This document shows, piece by piece, positions 10,820 through 22,959 of a stretch of 64,000 bases of DNA. The translations under genes were made by a program, and so were the position numbers. Within the stretch, counting starts at the first letter, position 1. Every line of letters starts with the position of its first letter. Source of the DNA: Takakia lepidozioides (lineage: Eukaryota; Streptophyta; Takakiopsida; Takakiales; Takakiaceae); the NCBI GenBank assembly GCA_030704615.1, contig CM060734.1:1424001-1488000 (forward strand), in the 5' to 3' direction. The notes below the pieces were generated by a model. The model made no database searches. It had not been told where the DNA came from and saw only the letters and a list, made by a program, of their open reading frames with translations.

Positions 10820-12598
10820 CCATTTTCTATTGAAATGTGGGTCAAATGGGGCAACATAACTCCTGCTGAACGCAGTAGATGTGCACAGGATGCTAAGGAG
10901 GGTTTTCAGAGAATAAAAAAGGAACCTATTGCTGTGGCATGGCCACTAAGGACCTTCTACTACAAGCTCTGTGACAAAGGTGAGAACCTTACCTTGAGGA
11001 CCAAAAATGACTTGCCGACTGGTTCGGCCAGTTCCAAAAATCACAAGAGTCAACTCTTCAACTGGCATCGTCCCTACATAAGATGTAACTGTGGACAAGG
11101 AGGGTCCCAATGTTGCTTGGTTTGACCATATGGTATGGTATATGATGAACAATCTGATTGTGTTCTTCCCTGATGATGCCTATCCTTCGGTGCAAACCAA
11201 GTATTACAGCTTTCTGGTGTGGATCATGCGGGCTGCCAGATCTGCTGTACTTGCACAAATTACCTTCCAGATGACCCGGGGCTTCATAATGGAAGCAGCT
11301 TGTGAATTCTCAATTGACCCACAAGCCAAGTTGCTTGGGAAGTTAGGAGAATCCAAGGGGGCTAGATACATTGAGAAACTTGTGAAACCTGGGTCTTTTT
11401 CAGACAGCCTTCCCAGGCCACAATTCAATAGCTACAAACGGCAGCGTATGGAGGGGCAGACGCCTCCTCAACAAGGCAAGAACAATGCCACTCGAGGCAG
11501 AGGCACCCCTGGTCGTGGAAGAGGTCTCTACCAAAGAGGAGGACGCTCTGGCAGGGGACAATACTCTACCAACACCTCTGAGAATTCAAGAGCAACGAAT
11601 CGGTCATCACTTGGGGGTTCGGGTGCTAATTCCAGTACCACCATCAACATCGCCAGCCAGGAGTCATACAAGACTCGTCGTATCACTGACGAGTTCTCCC
11701 CAATACGCAAACGAGATTTTGGATCATGGACAGATCTTTAAAAATCTCATTTTTGGTATGTTCCTCTACTTTGTATGTGCAGATGCGTTGTTTGGTCATG
11801 AGGATGGTTGCAGACAAATTGAAACTCATGCCTATGGCAGGAAATTTATAAAACAGGCAGCAAAACCTGCTCCCTTGGGATTCATTCATATGTTGTACCC
11901 AAACCGTGGTATGGAGTGGATAAACCCTAGGAACTTGATAAAATAAGCTTTTTTGGAATTTGGACAAAATGACTTGGCTATTCTCATCGATGAGATAGTT
12001 TTTGGATGGACATATCATAAACAAAACAGCTCTGAATACTATCAGCCTGCTGCTGTTTTCCATGATTTTTGCTTTATGCAAGACCTGATTCACTCACCAG
12101 ATTCTCTATGTGACAGTGCCAAGAGGTTTCATGATTTTCGGGATGTGGATACAAAAACAGAATTCCATCTATCTGGTTCTACACCTACGCAACACGTATG
12201 TACCATGGACCTGAATATTATTAGACACGCAAGGCTGAAAGAACTATTCAGCCTAGGTATGAATCACATCCCTCTCAAACGTACTTTGCTGAAAGACGTT
12301 GTTGAACAAGTGTCTTTGGCTTTCCACAGAACCTGTGAAATTTTACATGTAGACCCATGTGAATCTTGGGCCGCAACCTGCAGCCAATGGGTAAAAAACA
12401 CATGCTGGGATAGATTGAAACAAAAAGCCGGCAGAGGAAGGTACGACTTCACTCACCATGAGCGCAATCCTCTTACTATAAAAGAGGCAAAAGATGAACT
12501 TTCATGGCTTCTCAAATCACCTGTATTTTTCTGGTCTTGACAAGGCTAACAACAACGTCTGTTTTATGTGTGTAAAGCACATAAGAACTCAAGCCTTC
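10820..12598 (+). pseudogene. Penelope-like retroelement, N-terminal half (RGG-rich linker and first RT motifs), cut by an LTR
   Basis: Three open pieces in changing frames (10,835-11,125; 11,091-11,741; 11,953-12,540) lead into GLDKANNNVCFMC at about 12,530-12,568. PLE reverse transcriptases carry a DK-x-NN block like this ahead of the palm. The middle piece ends in a Gly/Arg-rich tract (RGRGTPGRGRGLYQRGG) likely to bind nucleic acid. Frame changes near 11,100 and 12,515 and a stop near 11,740 mark decay. Translation stops abruptly at TQAF at 12,598, where the 3' LTR of a minus-strand gypsy element starts. The rest of this protein is at 57,419-56,003 on the minus strand: that half starts with the codons that would follow and shares the CCTTC duplication. 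Confidence 0.6.
12594..12598 (+). repeat. Target-site duplication CCTTC (one side)
   Basis: These five bases adjoin the end of the LTR at 12,599. Their reverse complement GAAGG adjoins the start of the LTR at 57,420. They are the two copies of one target duplication, now in opposite orientation. Confidence 0.8.
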
Positions 12599-13784
12599 TG
12601 TCACGCGGCTTTTACTCACCCATCCCTTCGCTATCCGAGGCGGAAACTCCAAGATAGAAGAGTTGGAAATCTCTAAGTACTCAGCCCGCTCAGAACAGTC
12701 AGTCATGACCTACAGCTAGTGTATCATGGGGGTGTTTCCTATTTGTTTTCCTTCCCGCATTTATGTTAGCTAGTTACCTTACTGCTGGTAATTAAGTATC
12801 AGTTTGCTTCATCAATTTATCGGATTCCATCAACTCATCCATTCATTCCACAGCTTCACTCAGATCACTCTACACAGTGTGAGTATGAAGTGTGTATCAG
12901 ATTAATATCTATCAAGTATCAGGCTGAAGCCATGGAGTCTCTAATCTGCTCTACATTACAATTCTACTGCCTGCATTCATTAAGCATCAATAGATCCTCC
13001 TCCTACTCCGTGCTCTCCATCTTTCTGCTCAGAGATACGCTCTCTCCTCCTTTCCCCCAGTGATGTCCGAAGTCTCCCCCAAGAAGTGCTCCTCCCACTC
13101 CTTCCAGCAGTGATTCCCCCCCCCCGAAGTGCTCCAAGAATCATCCCTCTTTCAGTCCTTGCTTCTAGCTTTATCTTCCTACCCGTTGTTCTAACCGTTT
13201 CCCTCACTAACCGTCGTCCGTGAACTAACATGTTCCATTCGCAGGTGTTGTTCCCCACAGTCGTTCCCTGTCCTGCTATCCGTTCCCTATGGTCGTGACA
13301 GCTGCGTCAAGCTGTGACTGGTTGTGTGAAACTGTGACCAGCTGTGACCGGCTGTGTCGGGCTGTGACTGGCTGTGCGACTGTGTTTGGCTGTGTCGGAC
13401 TGTGACTGGCTGTGTGGCTGTGTCGGCTGTGACGGGCTGTGTTGGCTGTGATGGGCTGTGTCGGGCTGTGACGAGCTGTGTTGACTGTGTCTGGCTGTGT
13501 CGGCTGTGTCGGCTGTGACGGGCTGTGTTGGCTGTGACGAGTTGTGTTGACTGTGTCTGGCTGTGTCGGCTGTGTTGGCTGTGACGAGCTGTGTCGGGCT
13601 GTGACGAGCTGTGTTGACTGTGTCTGGCTGTGTCGGCTGTGTTGGCTGTGACGGGCTGAGTAACCCCCCCCCTAAAGTGCGCTGTTGTCACCCCTAAGGC
13701 TCCTGTTGGTCTCAGTTTGTGCAAAAATTAAGGGTACTCCACAGATCCCGTATAAGTGTCCAAGTCCCAGACAGTCCTCTAACA
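12599..13784 (-). mobile_element. 3' LTR of gypsy element copy 1
   Basis: On the minus strand the LTR runs from TGTTAGAGGAC (13,784) to GCGTGACA (12,599), 1,186 bp with TG and CA ends. It matches the plus-strand LTR at 57,420-58,630 along its whole length, with differences mainly in the GGCTGTG repeat block. A purine tract (AGAGGGGAAGGGGTAA, 13,800-13,785 on the minus strand) lies directly before it, as expected of a 3' LTR. The target duplication at 12,594-12,598 confirms the outer edge. Confidence 0.9.
13300..13665 (-). repeat. CACAGCC short-unit repeat inside the LTR
   Basis: About 35 copies of a 7-11 base unit built on GGCTGTG (CACAGCC on the LTR sense strand). The plus-strand LTR has the same block at 57,543-57,920. 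A related block also lies inside the coding part of the same element family (25,080-25,440; 27,285-27,390; 41,100-41,210). Confidence 0.9.
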
Positions 13785-13800
13785 TTACCCCTTCCCCTCT
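13785..13800 (-). promoter_or_regulatory. Polypurine tract of gypsy copy 1
   Basis: AGAGGGGAAGGGGTAA on the minus strand directly precedes the TG of the 3' LTR. This is the expected primer site for plus-strand DNA synthesis. Confidence 0.75.
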
Positions 13801-13815
13801 CAAAAAGCTGTGTCA

Positions 13816-16722
13816 TCACGGTTTACTGATTGGGATTAGCAAACCTTTGTGATCGAGCACCTTTCTGACGTTGACAGTTTCGTGGCGACTGTGTGTACGA
13901 GCCCGAGGTCTGTCACTGGTTGACGGAGATGATTGAACACTACCTGGATATGTGAGGCCCTCTGGAGGCTGATATCGAGGTAACCTTTCAGGCATAGGAG
14001 ACCCCCGTCGCTTCTTTTCTGCCATCTGAATTGCATAGTCTTCTCCCATGTCAAAAGAGTCCGCTGAAGAAACAGTTGTATCAGAACCCTCATCGCCTCT
14101 CAGGTGTTTTAATTGTCGAACTTTTTGTGGAATCCTCTAGGGCATACAATGTTGTCCTACCATGTCTGGAAGTTTATATTTTAAAACTTGCTGTAAACGC
14201 TGAATAGCAAAATTGGTGAAGACCCTGAGCTCCTTTTCTGTCCAGGTGAGTGGGGTACCAATGACTTGTGAATTGTGCAAGTATTTCCATGCCACATGTC
14301 CCTTATAGAAAATATCAACAATGCCAAATTTCTGTGTTGACAAATTGTTCCAGGCCGCATGAAACCATGAACGAATTTGAGAATCATTTTGTATCATAAC
14401 TTTTGCCTCATATAGGTACATATGAGGTGGCACTGAAGGTAAGACCCAATGATCCCCACTGGAATAACTCAGAAAGCGCGATTGCATCTTGTGCTGCTCA
14501 ATGTGATAACGTACCATAAAACAAGCAGCGTAGTATAACCCGCATCCCATGACAATACTTGCTACCTCCTTGGTCTTGGTATAAATGAATCCATGTACAA
14601 CTTGGAAAGCAATTAATTCCTTCAACATGGTACCTGCCTCATGCCAGTACTGTGCAAAGTGATGATCCTCAATTGGTCAATTGTTCGGAAGAACTTTAGT
14701 CCTAGTTGCCACCGGCAGCCATATGCGCATGATTTGATAGTAATGTGCGAATGACTGCGGAGGACTAAATTCTTTCCAAACCAAATCCAACACAATGGGA
14801 ATTTGGTTGAAGGGCATAATCATAGCCCTACTGTACTCCCTTGCAGCTGGAGTTTTAGGTGGGTTAAAAGCAGCATTGCCCCATACGTCAGGCTGTGGTG
14901 GCTGTGGTGTTGCTGTAGTAACAACAGGGTCAGCTACTGGCACAGTGACTTGTTGTGGTGTTGGTGGCACTGGCTCTTGTATCATTGGCATCTCCTGCAC
15001 CTGCTATGAAGAAGATTGAAAAGCCAAAGTTCTGGCTTGTAAATAAGAAGCCATTAGCTGTTCCTCAGGTATATAGACTCTTTTGTCGATATCTGAAGTT
15101 AGGTCCTCCACTTGAGTCTGCAGTCCGTCTACATCCTCCTGTAACTCCGTTATCCTACTATAGACATTGTGTATAGTAGTTGTGGCAATGTTCTGCACTT
15201 GCAGTCTGAGCTCATTCATCTCGCTTTGGGTGAGCTTTCGTGGTGCTTTGCCCTCCACTGGCCCTTGTGCTAACCAGACCTGCATAAGGTGGTTATCCAC
15301 CAAGTTGCTTGTGGTTCCTCTGAGAGTGTGCTCCTCTCTGAGTTTGTACACATGTAACTGCTGTTGTAAAGCCTCCATGCGCTTTGCATGAGGTTCAACC
15401 AAATTCGCATAAGCAGCAAGCAGATTATTGGCTTCCTTCCAAGCCTTGTTAGTGACCGAGATTTCATTTCTATTGGCCATGACCGTTTGTTGCAACTCCA
15501 GGATGTGCCTCTCTTGGTCAGCTTCAACCTGCCTGTATTGCTTGAAAGTATCCTCATTACGACAGATTGTATTCTTCATATCGTCAATGAGTTTCATTTG
15601 CTCACATTCTCTTCTTCTGCCTTCGTACATATTTTCCGCTTGACTGTTTATTTCTTTTGTAGATTGATCAAGCATAGTTGTGAGTGTAGCACATTGTATG
15701 GCCATCCTGTCATGCACTGTCTGCAACTCCATATGTAGTGCATTCACTTCTTGCAACTTGCTTTCATGCTTCACCTGCATTTGGTATAGCTGTTGATTAT
15801 GTGCTTCGTGCAAGTGTTCTTGTGCGAGGCCTGCCTCAATCAATTGTTCCTTGGCCAATTGCAAAGCCGCTTCTGTACTCTCCAAGTTTTTGCTGCATTT
15901 TGAGAGTGACCTCTTCATCGACCTTGTTTGCACACTCTGTGGCAAGTCGAGCCTCAAACTCTTTCCTGAGTTCCTCCCTCAAAGCTGCCAATTGAGTAGT
16001 GGGAACATGGGATTTGACATAAGTACCCAACAAATTCAGTGTCCTGCTTATGGAACTCATAAGCATAGCCTGTTGAGGGTCATCATGGTGAGCTTACTGC
16101 TATTCTCCCTAATCCTCAACAGTGTGATGCCTTACGAACCATTCAGGCCATTGCCCCACCAGATTTTCTTCCTGAACCACTTCATCCGTCACTGGTGCTG
16201 CAGTGTCTTGGCATTCTACCTGTGGTACCTCCGTCACAGGTGTGTGTATTATATGCGCCGCAGGGTTTCCCTTGGACAACCGTTGCACCTCCGGAATCAC
16301 TGTGTCCTTGACTATACCAGAATATTCATAGAGAAGGTCCCCCTTCTCAATTTCTGCCACCACCTGTTCTGTAGTGGGAATATCTAACCCTTCTTTTTCT
16401 AAATCAATTATTTCTGGTTGAACTGCATGGACAACTTGTGGTAACCTTGTGACAAGCCGATCCTCTGGCTGTGATGGCTGTGATACTGAAGTAACTTCCT
16501 CTTCCCTCCCTGAAGGTCCTGCTTCCAGTAATAGCAGTTCTCTGTGCTGCTGTGCCCCTTCCTGCACAAAAACTTGGGAAACATTATCATGCGGATTCCG
16601 TGAAGCCAATGGATCCGCCACTACAGTCTTTCCCCGCCTCTGTCTCTTATTCTCGGGTTGCCCTGCCAGTCCACCCTCACTGTGTGAAGAGCCTTGCTCT
16701 TCCATTGCAGTGGTTTCTGGCT
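13816..16722 (-). pseudogene. Gypsy copy 1 accessory region, C-terminal two thirds (acidic linker, coiled coil, C-terminal domain)
   Basis: This continues the accessory frame that starts at 24,340 and is interrupted by the chromovirus: MGVF at 23,683 joins EPETTAMEEQG at 16,722. In order it holds a low-complexity acidic/Pro-Val region (to about 16,110); a segment MLMSSISRTLNLLGTYVKS (16,066), which copy 2 also has; a predicted coiled coil of about 270 residues with heptad-like Leu/Gln/Glu (15,950-15,130); a Pro-rich stretch (15,000-14,680); and an aromatic-rich block (14,628-14,137). Stops and frame changes near 15,840, 15,004, 14,677 and 14,137 break it. It shows no clear signal peptide or membrane segment, so I do not call it an envelope protein. 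Its function is unknown. Confidence 0.6.
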
Positions 16723-16727
16723 CAAAC
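16723..16727 (+). repeat. Target-site duplication CAAAC, left of chromovirus
   Basis: CAAAC lies directly before the TG of the 5' LTR at 16,728 and is repeated at 23,683-23,687 directly after the CA of the 3' LTR. Removing the element and one copy restores an open accessory frame. Confidence 0.95.
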
Positions 16728-17453
16728 TGTCGCGGCCCTTTGTCTTGAGGGCAGGGAGGTCGGGACACAAGAGGGGCTGCCCTTGTGGTGGGGGCAGTAG
16801 CAGCGATAGGTACGGGGGCTGAAGCACCCTTGAGTGCCCAAGGCACTCAAGGAGGCGGAGGCGCTCACTAGGTGGAGCCCCGCACACCGGGTTGCGGTGG
16901 GGGTGGCTCCACAAGGGGTGGTGGTAGCTTAGTGGGACTTAGTGGGGGTGGCATAGGACTCACCATGGGGGTGGAGACCTCGTGGTGGGAGTCGTGGGGA
17001 GTCTTGGGACTCATCACGGTCCATAGGGGCCGTGGTGAGCGGGCCAAAACTCACCGCGACTCACCACCGGGAATCGAGGGTCTTCGTGGTGGTTCGCCAT
17101 AAAATGGCATGGCTGGTTGTGAAACCCCCGCGGACAGCTACAGAAGTATATATAGGGAGTAGTTACCCCGAGAACGGTGCAAGCCCGTTGGTGACCAAAA
17201 ACTAGTGAGTAAGCGAGCGAGCCGGAAAGCGACCAAAGAGTGGGGAGCTGTTCCGGACTGCCATCTACCAAAGGGAATTCTCCTAGTCCCAATTAGGTGG
17301 AGGGTTTTAGAGGGAAGCGAAGGGGGACCGTTATGTCCCGGTGAGCAGCTGAAGCTCCAAGTTGGCCCGGCGGCCAGGTTGGGAGTCAGGCGCGCGCATC
17401 AAAGCGAGTAACTATGACTTGAAGGGGAGTTTACCGAAGTGAGGTGCGCGACA
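16728..17453 (+). mobile_element. 5' LTR of chromovirus
   Basis: 726 bp, TGTCGCGG to GCGCGACA. A TATA box (TATATATA, 17,147-17,154) lies in its second half and fits a promoter upstream of the R region. It differs from the 3' LTR by a few substitutions and single-base indels, for example GGGGCC versus GGGCC in the ATAG tract near 17,030. Confidence 0.95.
17147..17154 (+). promoter_or_regulatory. TATA box in chromovirus 5' LTR
   Basis: TATATATAGGG, conserved in the 3' LTR at 23,377-23,384. It is the likely start signal for the genomic RNA. Confidence 0.7.
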
Positions 17454-17455
17454 TT

Positions 17456-17467
17456 TGGTATCAGAGC
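17456..17467 (+). promoter_or_regulatory. Primer-binding site (initiator tRNA-Met)
   Basis: TGGTATCAGAGC starts three bases after the 5' LTR. It is the standard plant retrotransposon site complementary to the 3' end of initiator methionine tRNA. Confidence 0.95.
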
Positions 17468-17496
17468 TTAGGATCGTCCTTGGGATTGGCCTCATC

Positions 17497-18640
17497 ATGG
17501 GGTCGGGCAAGCCGAAGCAAAAGCGGAACGGCCCAAAAGATGATGATCCCGGTGAGCCCGATGGGGGCGACGTGTCACCGAGGCGGCCGTTTGAGGAAGC
17601 GATGCATGTTTCCGAAAACGAGGCCGCCCAAGAGCGGGAGGAATCCGAGGAGTCGGAGCCCGAGGAATCCTTGAGAGCTCCGAGAAACCAAGTGATGCCT
17701 CCCATGCCGGCAGCCTTTTGGGAAGGGTTGTTGGCGCAGTTTGGCGGGACGTTGAAAGACGTGTTGAAGGTGACTAATGCCACTTCCGCTAAGGCAAAGT
17801 TTAAGGTGAAGCCTAAGGAACCCAGCACCTTCGAGGGCATCCGAAATCGGAAGGCACTCAACACCTGGCTCTTGGAGCTAGAGCAGTACTTCCGGGCGGC
17901 CAAGTTGAGTGACGAGGATCGGGTGGAAGTGGCTCCCACCTATTTGAGGGGCTATGCTCAACAATGGTGGCAGAAACGCCTTCACGACCCAGGTCCAAGC
18001 CCGGAAACCTTGAACTGGAGTGGGTTCAAGGAATTGATGAAGAGACAGTTTGTGCCCCTCAACGCGTCCTGGCTCGCCCGGGACAAGATGAGGAATTTGA
18101 AGCAAACAGATGACATTCGGGGGTATGTCCAGGCTTTCAATGTGTTGTTGCTCGAAGTCGCGGACATGGCAAAACCAGAAATGGTCTTCAACTTTGTGGC
18201 GGGACTGGCCCCGTGGGCCAGGCGGAAGTTGGAGGAGAAGCCACCAAGACTTTGAACGAGGCAATTGAGAGGGCTGAATGTTTCTCGGATGTCCCTAGGG
18301 GTGAAAGACAAGGCCGTACGGAGCTGAACCACAAGAAGATTCGGCGGGAAGGTGACTCCTTCCGACCGGAAAAGAAGTGGGATAGGCCACGCGGCGAAAA
18401 TGGCACGTGGAAATCAAAGGGAGGGCCTTCACACGTCAAGGCGGCACCCGGTGCTCCGAAAGGAAAGGCGGGTGGAGCGGCTTATGGCGGACATAAGGCG
18501 ACCTTTGATGGAGTGTGTTTCAATTGCGGGGAGCCCGGGCACATGGCCAAGAAGTGCACGAAGCCCCGGCAATTGAACATGACTCGGGCGACCACGGAGC
18601 TGTCGGAAGATACCATCAGTCGCTTGGTGGAAGCGGTGGT
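17497..18640 (+). pseudogene. gag: Chromovirus Gag (capsid and zinc knuckle), one frameshift
   Basis: The first ATG in frame after the primer site is at 17,497. The capsid-like part carries the retrotransposon Gag signature around 17,930-18,240 (YLRGYAQQWWQKRL, then FKELMKRQFVP and [12 protein letters not shown]). At about 18,235 the frame shifts: the first frame ends in a short tail, while [10 protein letters not shown] continues in another. The nucleocapsid follows with [14 protein letters not shown] at about 18,518-18,560, a canonical C-x2-C-x4-H-x4-C knuckle. Gag packages the element RNA into cytoplasmic particles. Apart from the shift it looks complete. Confidence 0.88.
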
Positions 18641-21600
18641 CGCCAGGACTTGCAAGGTAGGCAAATTTTCTTGTGAGTTGTATCAGGAAACTGGCGCCTT
18701 ACGAAAAGGGAGTCAGTTATTGTTCGTGGATGGGATAATATCCGGAACTAATGTGTCGTTGTTGGTGGACACAGGAGTGTCGCACTCCTTCATGACACCG
18801 GCAACGGCACAAAAGCTGGGACTCCCGACAAGTGACGTGGGGGCCTCTATTGAGGTGCGTTTTGCCAAAGGAGAACCACAGTTGGCGATAAGGTTGGCGA
18901 TTGATGTTCCTCTTCAACTGGGGAGTTGGGAGGGACGTGAGAACTTCACCATCTGCGAGATCGATGGAGTAGATCTCATTTTAGGGATGACCTTTTTGAG
19001 CAAATCCGGAGCGGTCATAGATGGCCGCAAGAGAGTAGTCACGCTGCCATGTGGGAATGGTGGCGAGGTCTTACAAGTGTCGGAAACGCCCAAATCCGTG
19101 GGAGGGCGAATAAACCTTCTGTCAGCAAGGGAGTGGGCCGTGGAGGAGGCACACGAACCCCAATTCTTGCTTTACATTAGAGAAGTGAAGGGAGAAGGCG
19201 ATGGGGAGCCGAGCCCAGATTGGATCAAGGGGATTTTGGAAAAATACCAGGATGTAATGCCGGAGGATTTACCAAGCGGCTTGCCACCGCGAAGAGGAGT
19301 TGACCACAAGATTGAGGTGATACCGGGATCGGAACCGCCTGCCAAGGCGCCCTACCGGTTGAGCCACAGAGAGTTGGTCAAGCTGAAGACTCAGCTCAAG
19401 GATCTAATGTCAAAGGGGTACATCCGGCCGAGTAAGTCACCTTACGGAGCCCCGGTGCTATTTGCAGACAAGAAGGATGGGACGCTGCGGATGTGTGTCG
19501 ATTACAGGGCTCTGAATAAGGTGACTATCAAAAACCGGTACCCTTTGCCAAGGATCGACGACCTCTTCGATCGGTTGGCAGGAGCGAAGTATTTCAGCCG
19601 GATCGACTTGCGCTCCGGCTATCACCAAATTCGGGTGGCGGAAGGAGATGAGGAGAAGACCGCGTGCAGGACAAGGTATGGTTCATATGAGTTCTTGGTG
19701 ATGCCTTTTGGGCTCACCAATGCACCAGCAACATTTAGCACGCTGATGAACAGCCTTTTCCAGGAGTGGTTGGATGACTTTGTGATCGTGTACATCGACG
19801 ACATCTTGGTGTACTCGAAAACAAAGGAGGAGCACCTGGAGCACCTCAAAAGGGTGTTCCAAAAATTGCGAGAAGGGAAGCTGTATGCCAAAGCTTCAAA
19901 GTGCGAATTCGGGTCACAAAAGTGGAGTTCCTAGGGCATGTGATTACACAGGATGGGATCAAAATGGATGACAGAAAGGTGAGGGCGATCTTGGACTGGG
20001 AGCCTCCGACTTCGGTCCCGGGAGTGCGATCCTTCCTAGGACTCGCCTCCTATTACCGGAAGTATGTGAGAAATTTCGCCAAGATCGCGGGGCCGCTGTC
20101 GGACCTTCTGTGTAAATCCAAAGTCTGGGTATGGAACACATTTTGTGGCCAAGCTTTTGCTGAATTGAAGCAGTGGATGACGGAAGCTCCAGTCTTGAAG
20201 TTCCCGGAGTTCGATCGTCCGTTTGAGATTCATACAGATGCATCGGACTTCGCGATTGGGGGTGTTCTTATGCAAGATGGACGTCCAGTGGCTTACGAAA
20301 GTAAGAAACTAAATGAAGTGGAGCGACGGTGGCCGACGCACGAAAAAGAGATGAAGGCGGTGGTGCATTGCCTTGAGCTCTGGCGCCACTATGTTGGTTC
20401 CAACCCAGTGAAGGTGTTCACGGACAATGTCACGGTAAAGTATTTTGCCACGCAGCCCAAGTTGTCCCCAAAACAACTTAGGTGGCAAGATACTTTGGCA
20501 GTGTTCGACGTGGATATCCAGTACAAACCGGGACGGGACAATGTGGTGGCCGATGCTTTAAGTAGAAAGCAGCAGCTCTTGTTGGTGTACAAGGGCGAGA
20601 CGGCGCTCCAAAGGAAGATCCGGAAGGCTTGCCGGAAGGATGAGCTGGCAAAGTCCGTGATACAGGACTTGAGAATGGGGGTTAAATCGCAGTTCCACTT
20701 GCAAAATGGACTGCTCCGGTATAAGCAAAAACGTCTCTACGTGCCAAAGGGAGGGATCAGAGATAGCCTCTTGAGAGAATGCCATGATAGCCCGCTTGCG
20801 GGCCACGGCGGAGCCAAGCGCACTGCGGCACTCTTGAAGAAAGAGTATTTCTGGCCCAAACTGAGGAGGAGGCAGAGGAGTATGTCAAGACATGCACCAC
20901 ATGCCAACAAAACCGGAGCGAGTACAAAAAGCAAGCGGGGCTGTTACAACCCTTGCCGATTCCAGAGGGGACTTGGGAAAGCGTCTCGATGGATTTCATG
21001 ACTGCTATGCCGCTGTCAAAAGGATTCGATGCAATCATGGTGGTGGTAGATAGGTTCAGTAAAATGGGCCATTTCATCCCCACCAAGGAGACGGCAACGG
21101 CGCAGGAGACAGGGCGACTTTACTTCGCCCACGTCTTAAAGCATCATGGAGTCCCGAAGGATATTGTCTCGGATCGCGATCCAAATTTACGAGTAAATTT
21201 TGGAGGACACTTTGGAAGAAGATGGGGACGAGGCTGAAGATGAGCACCGCCTTCCGACCTACGACGGACGGCCAAACGGAAAGAGTGAATTCCGTAGTGA
21301 AGCAATTCTTGCGGAATTACGTGTCGGCAGACCAATCAGACTGGATGGAACACTTAGACGCGGCAGAGTTCTGTTATAATAACACAGAACACTCCGCAAC
21401 GGGAGTTTTCCCTTTCGTGTTGGTCTATGGAAAAGCACCTCTGGTGCCGACAAGTTGGGCCGCCCAAGACGTTGAGGAACCGGCAGTAGCGGCGGTACTA
21501 GAAGAACGCGAGCGTTTGTTGAAGCTCGCAAAGTACAATATTGCCAAAGCTAGGAAACGGTATGAAAGGCAGGCAAATCGGAAGCGGAGGGAAGTGAAGT

Positions 21601-22055
21601 TTGAGGCAGGCACAGAGGTCTGGTTGAACATCAAGAATTTCCGACTACCTCCGGAAGTGAGTCCGAAGTTCGTACCTCCGTATGCGGGACCCTTTCGCAT
21701 TCGGAAGGTTATGAATGAGGATGTGTATGAATTGGAGCTGCCGGCAAACAGCAAGGTGCACCCAGTATTCCATGTCTCCCTTTTGAAGCCTTACTTCAAA
21801 GATGAAGCGCGTCCGAATCGGCATCAAGTGTTGCGTCCGCCACCTATGCTGTTGGATCATGAAAATGAACCTGAGTACGAGGTGGAGGCAATACTTAAGT
21901 CGAGGAGGTTCAGGAACCGAGAAACGGAGTATCTCGTCAAATGGAAGGGCTATCATCACGTGGAGGCATCTTGGGTGCGTGCCTCAGAAATGGGAAACGC
22001 ATCCGAGGCGGTTGCAACTTTCGAAGGGCGACCTCAAAAGCGGAAGAAGCGTTGA
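18641..22055 (+). pseudogene. pol: Chromovirus Pol (protease, RT, RNase H, integrase, chromodomain), frameshifted
   Basis: Domains in order: protease with VDTG at about 18,765; reverse transcriptase with [25 protein letters not shown] and the catalytic YIDD at 19,791-19,802; RNase H with IHTDASDFAIGG near 20,230 and ending in VVADALSRK; integrase with the H-x-H and C-x2-C zinc site near 20,780-20,910, then D (MDFMTAMP), D (SDRDP) and E (DGQTERVN). A C-terminal chromodomain (YEVEAIL, YLVKWKGY, ASWV) lies at about 21,877-22,020, stop at 22,055. The chromodomain marks it as a chromovirus and is known in the family to bias insertion toward modified histones. Frame changes near 19,915, 20,865 and 21,190 would stop translation. 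No catalytic residue that I can see is lost. Confidence 0.92.
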
Positions 22056-22959
22056 TGGGGACATCAACCTTGGAGCGTGGGGGAGGAAATGCATGCTTAG
22101 CCCGGTTTAGTTAGCTCAGGAATCCAATTGCAAAAACTTGTATTGTACAAAAATTTGTTATAAAGGAAATGGTTCCAAATATTGTGCGTCCTATTGTGTT
22201 TGGAATGGTGATGCATGGTGTGGTTGGCTAGTGTGTAGAATGCATGCTAGCTTACAAAAGTGGGAGAGGTAAATTGGGTTAATCGTGTGTTTGCGCAGTG
22301 CCGAAATCGGGTGACTCCCATCCAAGGGGCAAGGAAACTTGCGCCTTCTTTGGGAGTTCACGTGCTAGTGCGCACCTGGCGCGTGCGCGTACTATAACTG
22401 CGCTACCGAGGGGTTGCCTTGTAGTGCGGGCTAACGCGGAAGCTACGTGCTTCCGTTCACGTACTATAATCGTGTAGCCTTGGGACGAAGTCGTAGTGCG
22501 GCTTCGGCATGTTCCCGTACCTCAGGCCAGCATTCCAAGGCGGACCCAATTGTAGTGATTGGGGCGCACGGTTGGTTCAAGGTTATCTTCCTAGTCAAAG
22601 AGGGTTCCAGGTGAACCCATGCTCAAGGTGATGCCAAAAGCGGCATCATGAGCGATCGCAAGCAATGTTGTTGCAGTAAGGCGATTCGATCCTCGGGGAA
22701 GATCGTTGCTTGGCCTTGAAGTAGGCCAAGAAGAGTGCACTGGGAGGAGCTGGAGAGGCTCCACCCTTGGCCGGGACTTGGAGGAAGTCGGCCGAACTAG
22801 CTAGTGGAGAGTAGAGTCAAGTGTGGGGTTTGGTTCTTTGCCATGGGACGCCATGGTACGGAAACAAACTCCTTGATGTGGGACGCCACAACTTGGATGT
22901 TCGTTTCTACAAAATGGACAAGTCGATGAGGACATCGACTCCCTGTTGGTAGGGGTGTG
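22056..22959 (+). other. Chromovirus 3' untranslated region
   Basis: About 900 bp between the Pol stop and the 3' LTR without a credible frame. It holds a purine-rich GTGGGGGAGGAAATG at 22,078-22,092 and a short TAGGGGTG directly before the LTR. The latter is the better placed polypurine tract, although it is weak. Confidence 0.6.

Noticed and set aside
13300-13665. Coding frames rich in His/Ser/Thr in the LTR repeat
   Set aside because: These are translations of the CACAGCC short-unit repeat inside an LTR and are open by composition only.
13816-16722. Retroviral-type envelope protein in the accessory region
   Set aside because: No signal peptide, furin-like site or membrane anchor is visible; coiled coil and zinc knuckle fit an internal protein better.
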